NCBI GenBank assembly: GCA_036346405.1
Contig: CM070548.1
Span: 70,155,739 to 70,219,738, forward strand
Direction of reading: 5' to 3'
Source: Phyllostachys edulis
Lineage: Eukaryota; Streptophyta; Magnoliopsida; Poales; Poaceae
DNA: 64,000 nucleotides
The first letter of the stretch is position 1; each line of letters opens with the position of its first letter. Made by a program: the position numbers and the translations under genes. The notes under the pieces are model-generated. The model saw only the letters and a list, made by a program, of their open reading frames with translations, made no database searches and was not told the origin of the DNA. Below are positions 22,761 to 33,378 of this stretch, piece by piece.

Positions 22761-23755
22761 GGCTCGAAGAAGACTTAAAACGTGGTTGAGTACTGCAAAT
22801 GGTTAGAAAGAGATTAAGACATTAAGAGTAGTAGCCACTTGGATGGGGACACATGTCCCTCACCGTACTGCAGAGGGACACTATAGCAACAGCAATATGA
22901 GTCTGTGGCTCTAGTATGCTATAGTAGCATTGTAGAGAAAAACTGCACCGATGATTGGATAGTCCGGATGAGACCTAATGCATGCGTCCTCTTGGATGGA
23001 CTGTGAGTGAGGAAACGGTTACGTTTAGCCCTAAGATGGTGTGGGCCAGGGCCTGCTGGGTGGCCTCCCCTGTGGGCAGCACGGACAGCTACGCCCAAGC
23101 TACTAATTGTAAGTGGGAACAAACCTTTTGCAGCATCCGGGGCCCACGCATCTGTTTGACATCGGATGGCCGAAAAATATTTGAGGGCAACCTGTACGCC
23201 TCAGGCTCCGAGTTGAGAATATGCAAGTCTTGACACTTCGCATAAACAACAGGCGCTTGACATGACGTACATGCTGTACTGTTTTCCATGGACTCTGTAC
23301 ACCAGCTGGCCGTGCACCGGTGTGGCGATTGGTGGGAAATGAAATTAGGATAAAGAGTATTTAACGTGGACAAACCTGAATATATCATTTTTCATTCACG
23401 CGTGCGGCTCTTTTAGATACTTTAGCATGTGTTGATGGTCGAGGATGAACAAATTTTGATTCTGTTTGGCTTAACTTCAGCTTCAGCTTTTAAGTTTTAA
23501 CCTAAAAAACCATAGAGCTATAAAGTTCGAGCTTCTCAAACTCAAGAAACCGGGCTCAAAAAGGTATTTGAGCCTTGTAGCTAATTAGCTCCAGCTTCTT
23601 CACTTTAAATTCATATTCTCTCTTGATTATGATAGTATTCTCGATGACTAGCCTGGCACAAGGATCTAATAATCCTCAAATAATTAAGCTATTTATCTAT
23701 AACGTTTATAGATAGTACTGTATTTTATATAACCTTCTAAGGCACCCCTCAATAT
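22761..23755. other. Unassigned segment
   Basis: No coding motif. Phrases such as GCTTCAGCTTTTAAG and CTCCAGCTTCTTC near 23478-23600 look like remnants of a MITE rich in AGCTTC, but no paired ends were found. Confidence 0.2.
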
Positions 23756-23759
23756 TAAC

Positions 23760-24412
23760 AATGATAGAGATCACACATACCTAATGGTCGTAAGCTATTT
23801 TACGACCACCCTATATGATCATAAGTTATTCTACGACTGCCTATTGATTGTAAGTCATACTACAACACCTTATATGATCGTAAGTTCTTCTACTATCAGG
23901 TCATCTACGACCACCCTATTGTCGATAAAGCCTATATACATGTGAGCCCAATCGACTAGTGACATTTGTGCACTGTATTTAATACACGTAATTGTTAATA
24001 TACGTCATTATTCCTGAGATAACTGCACATATTAAACATCTGTTTCTGACATAACTACAAGACGACGTTGGGGGATGCGTTTCTGACAATAACTACCCTT
24101 AAACTTGCGTATTGCATCAAACAACAAGGTGCCTCTTGATGTAGACAACTATCACCTCTTCATACGCTATATAAAGAGTTAAGTCGGTGAACAGAGGAGA
24201 GAGGGACAGATGAGAAGCGAGAGACAAGAAGATTAAGTCATAGCTTTAATTAGTGACTCCTTTTTGTTGTAAACACAATCAATACAACAAATACAGGAGT
24301 ATGATTATTATTCTCTACGGAAAATGCCTGAATCTTTATAAAATTTCAGTGTAGTTTCGCTCTAGGAGAACCTTCAACATTCATTCATAAGATCGATATT
24401 AAACCATCGACA
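23760..24412 (+). repeat. Possible solo or broken LTR
   Basis: The right end ...ACCATCGACA with a preceding CTATATAAAG (about 24169), a purine-rich leader and TACAACAAATACAGGAGTATGATTATTATT resembles the R-U5 part of a Gypsy LTR. The left end and target duplication were not found. Near 23785-23900 a unit like GATCGTAAGTYATTCTACGACC is repeated with changes. Confidence 0.3.
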
Positions 24413-24734
24413 CCTTACCATGCCATTAATTCTCATGCGACCCTTTTAGATGTTTTAGTCAAAGATGAAAAGATTTAACCACTACACAGAGAAAAACGTA
24501 CCAAAGCTAAAAATGTATTGAAACGATTTTAGTAATTAGTGTAGAGTAAAATGAAATTAAAACAAAAATCAAATTAAGGCTGAAAATGAATCCAAAGATT
24601 TCAAAGTATAGAATGTGGAAAATTGTAAGATTCCTACAGGAATTATATTGCTTCCTACAAAATTCGTGCAAAATTCATGCGTTTCCAAGCATGCCTAGAA
24701 ATCCTCTTTTCTACTCTGGTTGGTCTACGGGTCA
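24413..24734. other. Unassigned AT-rich segment
   Basis: I see nothing that can be named here; it abuts the broken 3' side of Copia B. Confidence 0.3.
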
Positions 24735-25420
24735 ATTGGTGGAATATGTATACACAACAAAGTCCAAACCCTCTGAGAATCTAGGCAGTAATTTGGTGCG
24801 TTCTCGAGGGGCGAGGAGAACGTAGCAAACGTAGCCAAACAGACGAAGGGCAGAGTAGTCGGGAAGAAGACCCAGAGGCGCTCAGGGGATCGCACCTGAA
24901 GAAGCGTAAGAGGCTGGATGTTGGCGAGGTAGGTGGCGATGGAAGCGACCTCGGCCCAAAAGTGAGGTGGAATAGAGACAACAATCATCGATTACTGAGC
25001 CGACTCAAGGAGGTGACGATGCTTGCGCTCAGCGACACCATTCTGAGCATGTGCACCAGGACAAGAGAATTGAGTGAGAGTGCTCTGCTCAGCAAGGAAG
25101 CTGCGCAGGTAACGAGAGAGGTACTCGCTAGCAGAGTCAGCATGAAAGACATGAATAGGAGTGGAGAACTGTGTGCGAACCATAGTGGCAAACTGTTTAT
25201 AGATAGATAAGGCCCCACTATGAGAAGACATGAAATATATCCAAGAGTGGCGAGAGAAATCATCTATAAATATGATATAATATCGATGACCCCCTTTCGA
25301 AACGAAGGGAGCCGGACCCCAAACATCGAGAATGAACAAGATCAAAAGGACGCCGAGACACCGACTCACTATGAGGATAAGGAAGTGAATCTGCTTGCCT
25401 AACTTACACCACGACAATCT
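24735..25420 (-). pseudogene. Copia B integrase
   Basis: The core reads ILDVWGPAPFVSKGGHRYY, IIFIDDFSRHSWIYF, FHADSASEYLSRYLRSFL and NGVAERKHRHLLESA. All three catalytic acidic residues of the DD(35)E core can be seen: the Asp in DVWGP, the Asp in HADSASEY and the Glu in NGVAERKH. It continues through PPHFWAEVASIATYLANIQ. Integrase joins the cDNA to the chromosome. A stop or shift separates the segments at about 24990, and the sequence is lost soon after. Confidence 0.8.
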
Positions 25421-26300
25421 AAAGACACGCCTCTGAGGCAGACCCGAAGGCCACGACGAACTAAAGATGACAGGCGAGATCTACAGATGGCCAAGGCGGT
25501 GATGCCCTTCTTTGGAAAAAGCCGGTGACGGAGTGGCGAAGCGGAGAGGCTGGCGGCGGCAGTGGCGGCGGAAGGAAGGTGAAGCTAGTCAAGCTCCCAA
25601 AGGCGTTGTGAGTCAAAGCGCCGAGGGCCGAACCAACGAGCTCTGTGTGGCGGTCTGAACACAACAAGAGTCGAGTCGAGAATGACTCGACAATCAAGAT
25701 CGATGATCTGCTTGTGAAAAGAAGTCAGCATGGTAAGGCGAGGAACATGAACAACAGAGAGGAACATGAAAAGATGAGTTGCTAAGAGGTCCTCGACCGA
25801 GACAGAAGAGAGGTACCATCGGTGGTAAGAACACCGGCAGGAGAATCAAGAGGTGTAATGAAGGATGAGTGGAAGAATCGAGTCATGTGAAAAGATGCTC
25901 GAAATCAAGAATCCACGGGAGGTGCTTGATTGTGGAGGTGGTGGTTTCGCGATGCAAGAGTCGATGTGCGAACCGTGAGAACACGCCGAGGAGAACTGAA
26001 GCGGCAAGCGGTCGTCGAAGTCGGCTATCTCTGCTCGAGAGAAACTGCTGAAGGAGTCGATGCAGACGTCAATGGAGAAACTGCAGAACCTGTCGAGGGA
26101 GAACCCGAAGCGGCAAGCAAGCGTCGAAATCTGGCTATCTCCTGCTCAGTGAAAGAAACTATTGAAGGAGTTGATCACGAGCGTCGATCTGAAGCACCGG
26201 TCTGCGGTGCTAGTAGAAGAACGACGTGAAAGATGCCGCTGCTTCTTATAGCACTGGGACTCAATGTGGCCGACCTTATCGCAGTAGGAGTAGTGAGGAC
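25421..26300 (-). pseudogene. Copia B zinc knuckle, protease region and GAG-pre-integrase
   Basis: Reading the minus strand from the hAT element, a knuckle segment SYCDKVGHIESQCYKKQ has lost its first cysteine (tyrosine instead). There follow serine-rich linker, then FLSVVHVPRLTM and IDLDCRVILD, which correspond to the VL(Y/H)VP..L..N..S..QL and D.. segments between protease and integrase. Many stops and frame changes interrupt it, and the protease active site (DSGA) cannot be read. Confidence 0.6.
26293..26300 (+). repeat. hAT-1 target-site duplication, left copy
   Basis: GTGAGGAC, identical to 28153-28160; eight bases as expected for hAT. Confidence 0.9.
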
Positions 26301-26629
26301 TAGGGATGGCAATCGGGCGCGGCGGGTACGGGTAGTGCTCGCCCATACCCATACCCGCGACCCCAATTTTCCCCCACGGGCATACCCGCGAAGGACGACG
26401 GGCGAAGAACCTCGCCCATGCCGTCACCAGGTACCGTCGCTTCATGAGCATGCCCGTTTACATGAGCAGAGACACTACATAGTGGGTACCCATCGCCATG
26501 GTACCCATACCCACAGCATACTCATCACACAAACAATGCACACATCAATTTCATTTCAATTCACACATCAATAGTTCAATGACAAATGCCTAGCTAAGAT
26601 TTTAATGCACAACTACAAAATAGAGCATC

Positions 26630-27470
26630 GATTCTTTTACTGGGAGCTACAACATTATTTAACATGTAGTATAAGTACTTTTTTTTTAATCAAGAACTGG
26701 ATCTACTCTACTGGGAGCTACATCATTATATCATTACAGCATTATACCACAGATGACAAAACTTTTCTATCAGCACAACATCAACATATAAGTCATGCTG
26801 CATAGAGCAGTGTACAATAGTAACTAAGTAAAGGCAAAGGCTAATACTTTCAGAACTAGCCTTCATCATTAGGATCATTAATCTTTGCACATATATGTCG
26901 GTCCATTGCCAAACTTCAAGTTAGTATTAGTAAATCACACGAGCTGCAGTGGCAACTTACTGTAAATATGAAAAGGAGAAGAACACAAAAATGTGTAAGG
27001 CTGTTCAAAGAACACCTCTGTAAAAGAATGGTTTTCTACTCGAAACAGCACAAATACTTGTCAAAAACATCTCTATATGCCCCCTAACTAAACCATTATA
27101 GTATACACAACTATAATGACTACTCAAAAATGCAAATAGCATGACCTCCGTGAAGCAACCAAAATAAATAAACAATCTCGAGATAGGTCGGACATTGCGC
27201 TCTAATGGACAAAACCAAATGCAACGGTGGCCACATGGAACTGACAGCCTGAGAAATTTGTGCAGGAATAAGTAGTAGGAATAAGAGAATAATGAAATGT
27301 CTAGGGCTGATTGGGGATCACTTCTAGTTAAGATAGATGAGGTGCCCTCAATACAGCCCAAGTGAATTCACCGAGAAACATCTTGATATGCCCCCTAACT
27401 AAACCAAGATAGTATGTACAACTATAATGGCTACTCAAAAAGGCAAATATCACAAGTTCTGCAAAGCAAC
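26630..27470. other. hAT-1 interior, AT-rich half
   Basis: This contains an internal near-repeat: ATATGCCCCCTAACTAAACCA...AGTATR..ACAACTATAATGRCTACTCAAAAA is present at about 27075 and 27389. No gene motif. Confidence 0.5.
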
Positions 27471-27479
27471 CATAATAAT

Positions 27480-27900
27480 TAAATAATCTTGTGGACTGGG
27501 CCAGGAGGAGGCTTGTTGGGAGGAGGAGGCGCGGTGGACCGAGGACGGTGGGGACCGGGAGGAGGCCTTGGGGCCGGGGAGGAGAGCGGTGGCCGGGAGG
27601 AGGACAGCGGTGGCCCTCGTCTCATGTGATGGACCGGTAGTCCGGGAGGAGGGCGGCGGCCAGGAGGCGTGGTGGACCAGGAGTCTGGGAGGAGGGCGGC
27701 GGCCGGGAGGCGCGGAGGAGATCTGAGGAGGGGAGAGTAGTCGGGCGGCGCAGAGGAGATCTGAGGAGGGGAGAGCGATGAGATTTGGTCGCGCGGAGAA
27801 GAAATGAGTAGGGGAGGAGAGCGATGAGATCTGGCCACGCGGAGAAGAAATGAGCAGGGGAGAGCGGTCTGGCGGCGGCTGGGGGCCGGGGCTATGAATT
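27480..27900. other. hAT-1 interior, GC-rich half
   Basis: A GGAGGAGGGCGGCGG-type low-complexity stretch, with proline-rich frames on the minus strand. Units like GGGAGGAGGGCGGCGGCC...GGCGYGGTGGACCRGGAGTC repeat at about 27640 and 27690. It looks like a captured and amplified gene leader. Confidence 0.35.
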
Positions 27901-28152
27901 TGTGAAACCTAGTGAGGGTTACTTAGGGTTTTAGTTTTTTATTCAGGAGGGTCCCACATGTCAGTGTAGATGATGGGTAATCGGGCGAAGCGGGTACGGG
28001 TAGAGCTTACCCATACCCGCGCCCGTTTACCCCGATGGGTAAGAAATTGTGCCCGTTTTTATACCCGTGGGCAAAGAATGACGCCCATACCCGCCTCCAT
28101 TAGGGTATTCGCCCGCGAGTACGCGGGTAAATGGGCACAATTGCCATCCCTA

Positions 28153-29050
28153 GTGAGGACGGCCACCGCCAGATGGAGGGCGACCACCACCACCTGTGGT
28201 AGCCGTTGGAGGAGGTAGTGTGCTGAAGCGTGGAGCAGTCGGTGTAGCAGGTAGACAAGCGGCGAGCATAGAGGGGAGTGGCATCAGACCAGCACCACTC
28301 GGTGACGGAAGCCATAGGTGGCGGCCCGATTCGCCAAGATGACGACAAAACAACGAAGTCTAACGGTATGTTGGGCCAGTGGCCAGTTAGATCGACATTT
28401 TTTTGCTCTCTCTCTCTCTCTCTCGATTTCTTTGGTGGCGACTAAAAAAAGGCCGCTCGGCTCAAACACCCGTGCGAAGCCACAAAGGGCACACGGAGAA
28501 CAAAACTAGGGTTCCCCCTGGTCTTGTGACGGCGGGGGAACTGGCCGAGCGGCAGCGGCTTAGCGGCGGCGGCGGCGGGCTGGCGCGGCGGCAGGTGGTG
28601 ACGGCCTTGAAGAACGGCTGGCGGTGGTGGCTCGCAGCGGCGCGTCGAGCTTCGTTGCGGATCGGTGGAAACGGCGGCAACCCCTTGCCAGAGTCACCAG
28701 ATGGCGCCGACCAAGCGGAAGCGGCAGCGTGCACCTTTGTCGCCCGAACCGAGCCCGTCGCGGCGGCGGCGACGGCGACGCAACAGCGTTGATTACTGAG
28801 TCACCAGATGGCGCCGACCGAAGCGAAGCGGCAGCGTGCACCTCTGTCGCCCGAACAAAACCCGGTCCGCGGCGCATGACGGCGACGTGTCCGACGACGG
28901 CTCCGAGAGGCTCTCTGAGTGGCTCCCGGGCGAAGAGGCGGAGGCTCGTCATGAGCAGCGAGGCCGATCTCGGCGTGAGGCGACCCAAGCAGGGAGAAGC
29001 CGGCGGATATAGGCGAGGACGAGTTACTCGTCCGGTAAAGAAAACCTAAT
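28153..29050 (-). pseudogene. Copia B leader and remnant gag
   Basis: The minus strand from the primer-binding site is GC-rich leader. It holds a 107-bp tandem duplication beginning GAGTCACCAGATGGCGCCGA (28691 and 28798) and a (CT)n run at about 28407. The segment next to the hAT element encodes a glycine/proline linker (PPTATTGGGGRPPSGGGRPH) that normally precedes the zinc knuckle. The UBN2-type capsid domain is not found, so a deletion is likely. Confidence 0.5.
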
Positions 29051-29064
29051 TGGCTCTGATACCA
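29051..29064 (-). promoter_or_regulatory. Copia B primer-binding site
   Basis: The minus strand reads TGGTATCAGAGCCA, the standard site pairing with the 3' end of initiator tRNA-Met, immediately adjacent to the LTR. Confidence 0.9.
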
Positions 29065-29194
29065 TGTTATGAATAGCAACTTGTATTTCTAAGGGGCTAA
29101 AGGGCCAGTATATATACACAGAGTATAGGTGGTGAATATGCAAATAACCCCTCATAATAATGGGGAATAACACACTATACATATATCTCTAACA
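29065..29194 (-). repeat. Copia B 5' LTR, 130 bp
   Basis: On the minus strand it runs from TGTTAGAGATATATG to GCTATTCATAACA, with the TG...CA ends and the TGTTA/TAACA inverted ends. It includes TATATATACTGG as a possible TATA box. Confidence 0.85.
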
Positions 29195-29801
29195 TATAAC
29201 ACCATCATTAAACAACAATTAGCCTAGTGATTAGAAGATTCATTTTTCAAAGTTTTTGTGGTCACCCCTGGTAGATGGATCAAAAGTACAAAGTTACTCC
29301 ATTAACAGCTCACTTTGGCGAGATTACCAGGTTTAGTATAATATAATCTGGATCGTATCAACTTTGGTGAACACATACCTCACACAATCACATTATTTAT
29401 TCGCCGTAAACTGGCACAATGATCTTCTTGCCGAGAAAAGTTTGGGCAAAGCCGCAGAAATTAAAGCTACAACGTGACACTGCTTATGTAATGTTGACAA
29501 AATAAGTATTCCAAGCAATCATTTTTATATACAGCTTTGAGAATTTTCTAGTCTGAAATTATTTGACAATACATGCATGCACATCATTCAGACCATTTGA
29601 TTTGATTGTCCTTGAGAGAGCTGGTAGACCGCAGCAACTTGCAAGTTGCAAAGCTTTTCTCCAAAATCAAGGCACGACTCGTTTGGATTTGTTCGTGGTT
29701 GTTTAGCGTCAAATCATTCGGGATTAGATAGTTTGTTGTTTCCACGTTGGGACAAACATTTTTCAGAGTTCCCAACGTTATTCAAGTCTCCAATTATTTG
29801 A
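29195..29801. other. Unassigned segment
   Basis: AT-rich. I see no gene or paired repeat. Confidence 0.3.
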
Positions 29802-29941
29802 TACTCCCGTTCAAGTTATACGACGTTTTAGAAACCATGCCTAAAACTTCTTTAACTTTGACCACTAAATATATTAAAAACTATTTATATAGATCATGTG
29901 AGAAAGATGTCGTTAGATTGGTGAAGAAAAACGTTTTCATA

Positions 29942-29945
<4 letters not shown>

Positions 29946-30018
<73 letters not shown>
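29946..30018. repeat. (TA)n microsatellite
   Basis: An almost perfect alternating tract of about 70 bases inside the MITE, ending at the LINE insertion site. Confidence 0.95.
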
Positions 30019-30021
<3 letters not shown>

Positions 30022-30180
30022 CGGCACCGAATTCATTTAGGGAGGAATCCAATTCCACGATTTCCACTCGCCCGCAATGGCATGGCATTGGGGCAAGCGG
30101 GTCGTGGAGCATCATATCTTATCAAGAACTTGGGAAACGAAAGAAGCGACTTCGATCGAACAGACTGATTAAGATATAGA

Positions 30181-33100
30181 ATGCGAGAAACGTACCTTAT
30201 AAAGCTAGTTTGTCGGATGAAGAACAGTGACGACAACCTTCGCTGTCACCGCCGGCTCACACTTGCGCCTCGTCCGGCTTCTCCACATCGAGGATCTCGC
30301 CTTGAGAGTCTCACACAGGTTGGGTCTGAAGATGATGGGGATGAAGACGATGGTGCTAATTCGGCCAGCGGAGAGCGGAATTCGGCAAACGACGCTGGTG
30401 CATCGCTGACTGAGGAGACAACCCCGGTGCAAGAATTTTGGTCAGAGGTCGGATATCCAACTCCAGCATCGAGATGGTGGGAGAGACAACACGTCTTGCT
30501 TCCAGCCTCACCGAAACAGGTAAGTATTCGCCCTTCCGGCTCGCCGCCGGTTTCTTCTTGCGCTGATGGTGGCGAGTGGAAGTTAGTTTCTCGCCGCCGC
30601 ACTGTAAATGATTCAGATAGTTATCAACGGCCACAACGTGGATGGTTGATCCAGCCATGGAAAGGCCCTCTTCCTCGTCCATGTTTGCAGCCGGCGGTTC
30701 TTGGCGACTTCCTGCCGACGGCGACGCTGAAGCCGACGAACAAACCGATGCATCTGATCGAGCAAATTTCGGATCGAGAGCCATCAACGGAGTCATTTCA
30801 AAATTTGAAACAGGCTGTCGTGATGGGCTGTCTGATGGGCCCGACGAGTAAAAGACCATACGGGAGATCGATAGGGGACTTACGCAGATCGTATTCCTCG
30901 TTCACGCGTACGCTACTCTCTCCCGTACCAAACACATCCTGTCCTCGCCCTAGCTACGCGTCGATGGCGGCATGTGAACCTGCTTGCGATCAGGCTCCGC
31001 CGTCCCGACACGCTCAGCCACCGCGTCACTTTCCGCCACAGCGCAACTACCAACGTCCGTCGCCCAACTATACTCAACGCCAGCCGCGCAACCAAGAGGA
31101 ACACCCACAACGACATCGGTAGCAGGTGGTTTCGCGCGCCCTCGAGCGAGTTCCATCGGCGCCTGAGGGCAAGGGCCTTATGCTTGTGCGCCCCAATCTG
31201 TTTCCAATCCCATTGTTCAACTGACGGCAAAACCAACGCTGCCAAAGGATCAGGTGGTGGAGGCTGCCGGCGACAATGATCAGATGGCTGCGCCCGAGCA
31301 ATCTGGTCAGGCTGGAGCCGCAGAAAAAACAGTGGTAAAAGCTAAAAAAAACTCGCCCTCCACATTGTTTCAGATGTAAAACGAATGGTCATTTGATGGA
31401 TACTAGTATAGCCAATCTCGATTGCCACATTTGTAACAAGAAAGATGCACATCTTCCTGCCAAATGTCCTTTACTCAAGTTGCCAAAACCGAGCGCGACT
31501 TTGTTTGGGTTTGGTGAGCAGAAGCTTGGTTTTCTGAAAATCCAGGACTTTGATTTCAACATGGATATGCCCAATGTTGTCCCGACAGCTTTGGTCACTA
31601 TCATGGGTGGTCACCTTGCAGCTAATGTGGTACAGAAGGAATTAGTTCGTCTCATTCGTTCTGATTGGAATTGGGAGGCCTTGCCACATGGTGATAATTC
31701 TTTCCTTGTCACTTTTCCTTCTGATGAGGAGCTGAAACGGTTGGATGATGTTGAATTCAGGCTAAAGAATCATGGAGTTTCCATCACCATTTCAGAATGG
31801 CGTCCTTCATCGGATGTTGCACCAGTCTACTAGCTTGACGAGGTATGGGTGCATGTCACAGGCGTCCCTCACCTTTGGCGTCACTACCTTGGCTTTTGGG
31901 CGTTGGGCACTCTTATCGGAGCTACACAAGATGTGGATATGCTCACTTTTCGACTTAAGGGTGTCATTCGTATCAAGGTATGTATGCTCAGCCGGGAGGA
32001 TCTACCTCTCACTACAGACACAGTGTTTGGGAAATTTGGTTACTCTATCACGTTTACACTTGAGGAAGAAGGATTCCAACCTGCGTCGCCGGTGTCAGAT
32101 GATTCCATGGGCCGTGATGATGATGGGGCTAAGACAGAGGGGGGCCCTAAGGGAGATGATGCTCCTCATCAAAATGTCAAGCGTCTCAAAGGTAGTTCTT
32201 CTAGCGAGCTCTGAGTTTGGGCAGTATCGATGCAGCCCAATGTAGCTAGCACTTACTCCCTTCGGCAACAGCAGGCCTCCTCCTCCACTACGTCCTATTG
32301 TCATGGACATGGGCATCGTAGAAACTGCTGGTGCCTCGCTGGTTAGCTCAGCTCACGCGAGTCCTAGGGCTGTGAGCCAGAGGTCTCGGTCGCCGGCTGA
32401 GATCACACAACAGGTGGCCATGGTTTCTTCCTCGACCTTGCCGTTGGTGGCTACTAGTACCGCAACATCCTCGTCGCCGGGAGGCCAGCGACAAAAGAGC
32501 TTAACGGTGGTCTCCTCCTCACCAGGGAGCCTGCGGCATGAGGGCAGTGTGGATGCCGTCAACGCCGTGACATCCTTGATCTTGTCACAGGATGGGAGCT
32601 GCCCAGTGGAGGTCTTGTCATCGTCGTCGCTTGAGAACCCGGTTGCAGTTCGAAATGGGGTACAGCAGATCTCATTGGGGCTGTTTGGGATCAAGGAGAG
32701 GTGTGGCAAGAATGCTATACTAGCAGTTTCGCCGGAGACACCCCAGACACATGGGATGAACAGCACCATGTTTCCCTCCCCGGAGAGTTACAATGGTCCT
32801 CGTCGAAGCGGCCGTGTGAATGTGCAAAACAACGACATCTCTGTTGCGGACGAGGACTCTTTGAGCAAGGCGATGAGGCGCACGGCGGCTCGCAATTTGG
32901 ATGGGGCACCAAAGGGGATGGGTGCCTTTCAGCCTTTCTTTCCTACCAGTGCTCCTGCAACTCCTGTCCTACAAGGTAAACATACTGTTTCAATTCGGCA
33001 TCTACCTGATGATCGTATTATTTCTCAGCTGAGTAATGTGGGAGTTTCTTTGGGTTCCATTGGTAGTGATATTGCTATTTTGGTTAATAAGTTGAAACAC

Positions 33101-33334
33101 ATTGAGGTAGATAGATTAAAGGTGGTTCCTAGATCTATTGATTCTCAAACTTTTAAGGGAGACAATCCTTTTGAGGCTAGTGATGACGAGGATGCTGTAC
33201 ATGACGGTACCCTACTCGATCACTTAGTAAAGGTAGTCTCAGAGGTTGGTTTAGATGAGGTAGACCTGAGCACTACAATTAGTGACTTGATGGTTTCTGC
33301 AAGAAAATCTAAATCAAGCAAGAAGAAAGGATAG
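30181..33334 (+). pseudogene. L1 ORF1: DUF4283/zinc-knuckle RNA-binding protein
   Basis: The first frame (30181-31122) is a proline- and arginine-rich N-terminus with GGEWKLVSRR. After a frame change come a knuckle-like CFRCKTNGH (31366) and a second one, CHICNKKDAHLPAKC (31430-31475). The DUF4283-like domain follows: ALVTIMGGHLAANVVQKEL, WNWEALPHGDNSFLVTFPS, then VWVHVTGVPHLWRHYLGFW. A stop at 31831 replaces a glutamate codon inside this domain. The last frame (32303-33334) is serine-rich and ends with a lysine-rich tail. Plant L1 ORF1 coats the element RNA. Shifts near 31125-31390 and 32215-32300 break it. Confidence 0.75.
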
Positions 33335-33378
33335 AAAGCACGTTCGGCTAAAAATAAACCTTCTCGAGTTGTGTCCTC

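Larger units (their letters stand above)
26301..28152. mobile_element. hAT-1: non-autonomous hAT element, 1,852 bp
   Basis: The inverted ends are TAGGGATGGCAATCGGGC and its near-complement GCCCACAATTGCCATCCCTA. Perfect 8-bp duplications GTGAGGAC flank it. Both subterminal regions carry ACCCATACCCGCG / CGGGTACGGGTAG repeats. Removing the element and one copy of the duplication restores a Copia gag reading frame into the zinc knuckle, which confirms the boundaries. No transposase is encoded. Confidence 0.92.
24735..29194 (-). mobile_element. Copia B: truncated Ale/Retrofit-like LTR retrotransposon
   Basis: On the minus strand the order is a 130-bp LTR (29194-29065), primer-binding site, leader, zinc knuckle, protease region, GAG-pre-integrase and integrase. 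It breaks off within the integrase C-terminal part near 24735. Reverse transcriptase, RNase H and the 3' LTR are absent. The very short LTR points to the Ale/Retrofit group. A hAT element sits at 26301-28152. The capsid part of gag seems to be missing as well: leader sequence leads almost directly to the zinc-knuckle segment. Confidence 0.8.
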